DNA of 16,124 nucleotides, from the NCBI GenBank assembly GCA_964578175.1, contig CAZOBH010000023.1, positions 1-16,124 on the forward strand, in the 5' to 3' direction. This DNA is from RUG11788 sp964578175 (lineage in GTDB: Bacteria; Bacillota_I; Bacilli_A; RF39; UBA660). A model generated the notes under the pieces. That model was not told where the DNA came from and did no database searches. It saw nothing but the letters and a program-made list of their open reading frames with translations. Numbering within the stretch: position 1 is the stretch's first letter; the number at the start of each line of letters is the position of its first letter. Shown piece after piece: positions 12,641-16,124 of this stretch. A program made the position numbers and the translations under genes.

Positions 12641-13325
12641 CATAACATGTTTTTCCTTTTTTAAAGAAATCTTTAAACATATCTTCTTCATCTTCTAATA
12701 TTTCATCAGTTAATTTTTCATATGGATCTTTTTGTTTATCAGAATTTCCAGTAGTTAATGCTTTAGCTTCTCCTTTATATACATAAATAAAGTTTGGTGC
12801 ATAAATTCTTTTTTCACCTACTGAAATAGTTTCATCATCATTTGTTAAATTATAATCAGATAAGAATTCATCAAAGTATTCTAGTAATTTTTGATATGAT
12901 TTATCTCCATCTGATACTTTCTTTGGTTTATTATCATCATCTAATTCATATTTATCTCTAAGAATTTCGTTATAATCATCATCCCAGATATTAACATAAT
13001 ATACTTTATCGATTTTATTTTCTTTTGCTACTTTAATAAATTTTTCTATTGCACTTCTACACCAAGGACATTTAGCATCTCCAAAGTATACATAAAATGT
13101 TTCTTTATTTTCAATTCTTTTTACAATATCACTACCAGTTGTATACACAAATGGATTCTTTTCATCAATTGATACTTTTCTATATTTTTTACCAGATGGT
13201 GTTTCTTTATCATTAAATTGTTCGTAGTCTTCTTTAAATTTTACTGCATCTTTATTTTTATTTCCACATCCAGTAAAGAATACTAAACCTATTATTAATA
13301 TAGTTAAAAATACATATTTCTTCAT
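12627..13325 (-). CDS. Thioredoxin-fold lipoprotein with CPWC motif
   Basis: A 232-aa lipoprotein. The signal peptide MKKYVFLTILIIGLVFF ends in the lipobox F17-T-G-C20, so the protein is anchored on the outer face of the membrane. A thioredoxin-like domain follows: YVYFGDAKCPWC puts the redox pair at C86 and C89, and APNFIYV (about 176-182) supplies the cis-proline loop. An acidic helical insertion lies between. The C-terminus ends with a second pair, C227 and C232. It likely acts as a thiol oxidoreductase on exported proteins. Start 13325 is chosen over an in-frame ATG at 13349 because only it gives a normal lipoprotein signal and it leaves the flavodoxin gene free of overlap. No clear Shine-Dalgarno box is seen for either, so translation is probably coupled to flavodoxin, two bases upstream. 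Confidence 0.85.
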   Translation of the reverse strand: MKKYVFLTILIIGLVFFTGCGNKNKDAVKFKEDYEQFNDKETPSGKKYRKVSIDEKNPFVYTTGSDIVKRIENKETFYVYFGDAKCPWCRSAIEKFIKVAKENKIDKVYYVNIWDDDYNEILRDKYELDDDNKPKKVSDGDKSYQKLLEYFDEFLSDYNLTNDDETISVGEKRIYAPNFIYVYKGEAKALTTGNSDKQKDPYEKLTDEILEDEEDMFKDFFKKGKTCYEKGC

Positions 13326-13327
13326 AA

Positions 13328-13801
13328 TTACATTATAGATTCTACCCATGATGTAAGTTCTTCTACAGATACATCATTGTTAAATCTTGCTCCTTCTAAA
13401 ACTTTTGCCCCTTTGGCAGATTCTTCTAAATCTTTTGCTGAATTTCCAATACTACTTGATCCAGATGTAGCAAATGGAATTATAACTTTTCCAGTTAGAT
13501 CATAACTTTCTAAAAAACTATTTATAATATGTGGTGCAGTATACCACCATATAGGAAATCCAATATAAATTGTATCATACATATCTATATTATCTAATCT
13601 ATTTAGAATTTCAATACGTGAACTTTTATCATTCATTTCTATTGAAGATCTACTATTTTTATTTGTCCAGTCAAGATCTTGATCTGTATACTCATCTACT
13701 GGTTTTATCTCAAATAAATCTCCATTAACAACTTGAGCTAATTTCTCTGCAACAGCTTTAGTTCTTCCTTTAGTACTAAAATAAGCAACTAATTTTCCCA
13801 T
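13328..13801 (-). CDS. Flavodoxin-family protein
   Basis: A 157-aa single-domain flavodoxin. The FMN phosphate loop is AYFSTKGRTKAVAEKLA (6-22), GFPIWWYTAP (81-90) supplies the aromatic 50s-type loop over the isoalloxazine, and PFATSGSSSIG (109-119) the third flavin-binding loop. The sequence is of the flavodoxin_4 type, often annotated as a putative NAD(P)H or electron-transfer flavodoxin. It has no signal peptide, so it is cytoplasmic. An AGGAGATGAT box precedes ATG 13801. It forms an operon with the thioredoxin-fold lipoprotein; the pairing suggests redox work, although one protein is inside and the other outside, and no membrane electron carrier is adjacent. Confidence 0.92.
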   Translation of the reverse strand: MGKLVAYFSTKGRTKAVAEKLAQVVNGDLFEIKPVDEYTDQDLDWTNKNSRSSIEMNDKSSRIEILNRLDNIDMYDTIYIGFPIWWYTAPHIINSFLESYDLTGKVIIPFATSGSSSIGNSAKDLEESAKGAKVLEGARFNNDVSVEELTSWVESIM

Positions 13802-13846
13802 TCAATCATCTCCTACTAATAAAAATAACATATTTCGCATATAAAT

Positions 13847-13872
13847 AAAAGAGATACTTATGTATCTCTTTT
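13847..13872 (-). terminator. Terminator of the 207-aa membrane protein gene
   Basis: Eleven-bp perfect stem AAAAGAGATAC (13847-13857) with its complement at 13862-13872, a 4-nt loop, then TTTATTTA on the minus strand. It abuts the stop codon at 13873. Confidence 0.85.
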
Positions 13873-14496
13873 CTAAACTAAATATTTAATTATATGTGGT
13901 AAAAGTTGAGTCATTACTATTGCAATTGTAATTAGAATAAATGATATTCTTTTAACTCTATCATTGCTTTCTTGTAATCTTTTACTAATTTGTGTAACAT
14001 TATAAATTATCATTGAAGCGAATGATGCAACTATTAGTCCTATAATTATAGCTATATATGTAATTATATTTCCACCACCATCAGTTAATAATGGTGAATT
14101 TAAAGTAGTAACTATAACCGGAGCTAACATAATTCCTAATCCTGTTCCACCATGAGAAAACAAAAATATAATTCCAAATATTGGTGCTTCAATTGCAACA
14201 TAGAAACCGGCTAAAAAGAAAACTAAACCAAAGTAATACATAAAACCAAATCCATCTAATTCGGTTGATGCTATGTTAAGAAGACCAGCTAAAATAGTAA
14301 TTACAACTATAACAGCAAAAAATCTTCTATTCTTACTATTTGCCTTTTTTATTTCTGCTTGTTCTTCTTTAAATCTCTTTTCTCTTTCATAATCAAAAAT
14401 CAAATCATTAAGTTTTCTATTTATCCTTTTTGGATCTTCTTTATAATGTTGTTTCAATTTATCTACATTTTGATTAAATTCTTCATCTAAACCCAT
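13873..14496 (-). CDS. Unknown membrane protein with cytoplasmic coiled-coil N-terminus
   Basis: Not recognised. The 207-aa protein has a highly charged N-terminus (1-58) with heptad-like Lys/Glu content, probably a cytoplasmic coiled coil. Hydrophobic segments follow near 59-77, 84-103, 105-131, 143-166 and 184-206. A Gly-rich link (SHGGTGLG, 114-121) lies between the second and fourth helices and a DGGGN turn near 139-143. I see no transport or catalytic signature. A GAGGTAAT box precedes ATG 14496. It lies 82 bases downstream of the CaCA exchanger gene with no clear terminator between, so it may be partly read from that gene, and it has its own terminator after. Confidence 0.75.
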   Translation of the reverse strand: MGLDEEFNQNVDKLKQHYKEDPKRINRKLNDLIFDYEREKRFKEEQAEIKKANSKNRRFFAVIVVITILAGLLNIASTELDGFGFMYYFGLVFFLAGFYVAIEAPIFGIIFLFSHGGTGLGIMLAPVIVTTLNSPLLTDGGGNIITYIAIIIGLIVASFASMIIYNVTQISKRLQESNDRVKRISFILITIAIVMTQLLPHIIKYLV

Positions 14497-14578
14497 AATA
14501 TTACCTCTATCTTTTTTATTCTAATTTAAATTTCATTAATAAATAAATTATCATTAAAAATTTTATAAATAGATTTAA

Positions 14579-15523
14579 TTAAACTAAAACATAGCTGTAA
14601 TAAATAAAAAATATAAGTAAAAATATAATTCCTTCTCTTCTAGTTATCTTTCTATCATTAAAGGAAAATATAAATAATAAGAAAGAAGCCATAATCATAA
14701 TAATTAAATCTAAATATGTGAAACTAATAGTTCCAATACCACCAAATAATAGAACTGGAACTCCTACTACTACTCCGATATTAAATATATTACTACCTAC
14801 TACATTTCCTATTGCTATATCATATTCTCCTTTTCTAGTTGCTGTAACACTTGTTACTAATTCAGGAAGTGATGTACCAAGAGCAATAATAGTTAAAGAT
14901 ATAATTCTTTCACTAACTCCAAGATATTTTGCAATATAACTTGCACTATCTACAACAAAATTACTTCCTAGTACTATTCCTATTAAACCTATAATAGTTA
15001 AAATTATTGATTTTTTTAAAGATATATCTATTTGATTATCTTCTTCTATTTTGTTTCTAGCCATACTTATTAAATAATATAAAAATACTCCAAAGAATAT
15101 TACTAATATTAATCCATCACCTCTAGTAAATGAATTATTAAAACTACTATCAAAAATTCTATCAGATAATAATACAGCAAATGCAGATGTAATCATTATA
15201 GTAATTGGAAGTTCTTTTTTTACAGTAGCATTTTTAACATTTAATGAATGAAAAATTGCTGATAATCCAATAATTAATAAAATATTTAAAATATTACTTC
15301 CTATAACATTCCCTAAAACTATATCACCACTACCTGAAATAAGTGATTTAATACTAACTGCAAACTCAGGAGCACTAGTACCAAATGAAACAATAGTAAG
15401 ACCAATAAGCATCTTGGATACTTTAAAATTACTGGCTACACCACTTGCTCCATCTACAAAAAAATCTGCTCCTTTTATTAGAATTATAAAACCTATAATT
15501 AATAAAAATATATTTAATATCAT
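14579..15523 (-). CDS. Cation/calcium exchanger of the CaCA family (YrbG type)
   Basis: Ten-helix Na+(K+ or H+)/Ca2+ antiporter of the inner membrane, 314 aa, a usual length. The two inverted alpha repeats are clear: GTSAPE (48-53) with GNVIGSN (71-77), and GTSLPE (216-221) with GNVVGSN (239-245), carrying the ion-binding Glu residues E53 and E221. Start choice: a GGAGGT box (15528-15533) lies between an in-frame ATG at 15535 and ATG 15523, so 15523 is used. A longer open frame running to 15703 passes through the tRNA-Pro and tRNA-Arg sequences and is not real. The gene starts just past the tRNA terminator, with no separate promoter found, so it may be expressed by read-through. No clear terminator follows. 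Confidence 0.92.
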   Translation of the reverse strand: MILNIFLLIIGFIILIKGADFFVDGASGVASNFKVSKMLIGLTIVSFGTSAPEFAVSIKSLISGSGDIVLGNVIGSNILNILLIIGLSAIFHSLNVKNATVKKELPITIMITSAFAVLLSDRIFDSSFNNSFTRGDGLILVIFFGVFLYYLISMARNKIEEDNQIDISLKKSIILTIIGLIGIVLGSNFVVDSASYIAKYLGVSERIISLTIIALGTSLPELVTSVTATRKGEYDIAIGNVVGSNIFNIGVVVGVPVLLFGGIGTISFTYLDLIIMIMASFLLFIFSFNDRKITRREGIIFLLIFFIYYSYVLV

Positions 15524-15535
15524 TTTTACCTCCAT

Positions 15536-15560
15536 AAAAAAAATCTTATTTACATAAGAC
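15536..15560 (-). terminator. Terminator of the tRNA operon
   Basis: Stem TCTTAT/ATAAGA (15554-15559 with 15544-15549; a G-T pair extends it) and a 4-nt loop, then eight T on the minus strand. The T run ends about three bases before the GGAGGT box of the exchanger gene. Confidence 0.8.
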
Positions 15561-15572
15561 TTTAATTCTAAA

Positions 15573-15649
15573 TGGTCGAGAAGACAGGATTTGAACCTGC
15601 AACCCCTTGGTCCCAAACCAAGTGCTCTACCAAATTGAGCCACTTCTCG
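15573..15649 (-). tRNA. tRNA-Pro(TGG)
   Basis: 77 nt with encoded CCA. Acceptor CGAGAAG/CTTCTCG, anticodon arm CTTGG-TTTGGGA-CCAAG, T-arm GCAGG-TTCAAAT-CCTGT. Last tRNA of the group; only one base separates it from tRNA-Arg. Confidence 0.97.
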
Positions 15650-15650
15650 A

Positions 15651-15727
15651 TGGTGCGCCCGAAGGGATTCGAACCCCTGACCTTTTGGTTCGTAGCCAAA
15701 CACTCTATCCAGCTGAGCTACGAGCGC
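15651..15727 (-). tRNA. tRNA-Arg(ACG)
   Basis: 77 nt with encoded CCA. Acceptor GCGCTCG/CGGGCGC, anticodon loop CTACGAA. The A34 would need deamination to inosine by TadA to read CGN codons. First of the Arg-Pro pair, behind a possible own promoter. Confidence 0.97.
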
Positions 15728-15751
15728 ATGATTACGAAATCACTACCAATT

Positions 15752-15779
15752 ATTATATACTTTATTATTTAAATCAAAA
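15752..15779 (-). promoter_or_regulatory. Possible promoter of the Arg-Pro tRNA pair
   Basis: TTTTGA (15774-15779), 16-bp spacer, perfect TATAAT (15752-15757) on the minus strand in the 53-base gap after tRNA-Phe. No terminator lies in the gap, so read-through from the upstream four tRNAs is also likely. Confidence 0.5.
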
Positions 15780-15780
15780 A

Positions 15781-15856
<76 letters not shown>

Positions 15857-15861
15857 AAAAA

Positions 15862-15937
15862 TGGCGGTTCGGACGGGAATTGAACCCGCGATCTTCTGCG
15901 TGACAGGCAGACGTGTTAACCCCTGCACTACCGAACC
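15862..15937 (-). tRNA. tRNA-Asp(GTC)
   Basis: 76 nt with encoded CCA. Acceptor GGTTCGG/CCGAACC, discriminator G, anticodon arm TCTGC-CTGTCAC-GCAGA. One base separates it from initiator tRNA. Confidence 0.97.
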
Positions 15938-15938
15938 A

Positions 15939-16015
<77 letters not shown>

Positions 16016-16029
16016 ATAAATAACATAAA

Positions 16030-16122
16030 TGGCGGAGGAAAAGGGATTCGAACCCCTGCGCCGATTGCTCGACCTCCCGGTTTTCAAGACCGGTCCCTTC
16101 AACCAGACTTGGGTATTCCTCC
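16030..16122 (-). tRNA. tRNA-Ser(TGA)
   Basis: 93 nt with encoded CCA and a long variable arm. Acceptor GGAGGAA/TTCCTCC, anticodon arm CCGGT-CTTGAAA-ACCGG. First tRNA in the window on this strand; the operon likely continues beyond the right edge. Confidence 0.97.
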
Positions 16123-16124
16123 AT

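Noticed and set aside
13326..13349. Longer start of the CPWC lipoprotein at 13349
   Set aside because: Adds eight residues before the signal peptide, overlaps the flavodoxin gene and has no SD; ATG 13325 gives a normal lipoprotein signal.
14497..14578. Terminator after the exchanger gene
   Set aside because: Only weak, A/T-only partial repeats with no clear stem and T-tract.
293..15523. Mycoplasma genetic code (TGA = Trp)
   Set aside because: All Trp codons inspected are TGG and no reading frame needs TGA to be read through, so the standard code suffices.
15524..15703. Open frame extending the exchanger gene upstream by 60 codons
   Set aside because: The extension is translated from tRNA-Pro, part of tRNA-Arg and the terminator, and lacks an SD; the real start has GGAGGT at 15528-15533.

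Overview
The window looks like the chromosome of a very AT-rich, low-GC Firmicutes relative in the class Bacilli, possibly one of the small-genome, uncultured, host-associated lineages near the old Mollicutes. The evidence is Bacillus-type Shine-Dalgarno sequences (AGGAGG/GGTGAT), sigma-A-like promoters, class I FdaB-type aldolase, ExoA, UPF0316 and lipoproteins with a Gram-positive style lipobox. A Ser-fMet-Asp-Phe tRNA run with encoded CCA ends points the same way. Every Trp codon I checked is TGG and no gene is broken by TGA, so the standard code is used. However, none of the 18 visible stop codons is TGA (12 TAA, 6 TAG). The lineage is inference.

All but one of the protein genes lie on the minus strand, so the window reads right to left. 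At 16122-15573 there are six tRNA genes in two groups. They are followed by a YrbG-type cation/Ca2+ exchanger (15523-14579) and an unknown five-helix membrane protein (14496-13873). Next come a flavodoxin and a CPWC thioredoxin-fold lipoprotein in one operon (13801-12627), and an operon of rarA plus a DUF2779 dual-nuclease protein (12582-9786). The only plus-strand gene, an unknown 177-aa protein (9258-9791), converges on that operon and overlaps it by 6 bp. A two-way terminator holds both stop codons in its loop. Transcribed divergently from the 177-aa gene is tag (3-methyladenine glycosylase I). It is followed by an unknown 150-aa gene with a strong promoter and a folded leader, then a HerA/DUF853 ATPase-trpS operon, class I fructose-bisphosphate aldolase, and a four-gene operon (chagasin-like lipoprotein, EEP hydrolase, UPF0316 protein, three-helix protein). 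Last are exoA, enolase and the start of a type IV prepilin cut by the window edge.

Functionally this is mostly housekeeping: glycolysis (eno, fba), translation (trpS, tRNAs) and base-excision and fork repair (tag, exoA, rarA, DUF2779 nuclease). There is also an extracytoplasmic set (two lipoproteins, prepilin). The genome is compact: nearly every operon ends in a hairpin that overlaps its own stop codon, and several promoters begin in or right after the T-tract of the preceding terminator. I see no IS elements, CRISPR arrays or clear prophage, and no gene-free stretch longer than about 150 bp. The best candidates for something undescribed are the 150-aa gene with its SD- and start-codon hairpins, the 177-aa plus-strand gene with two promoter dyads, and the rarA-DUF2779 pairing.
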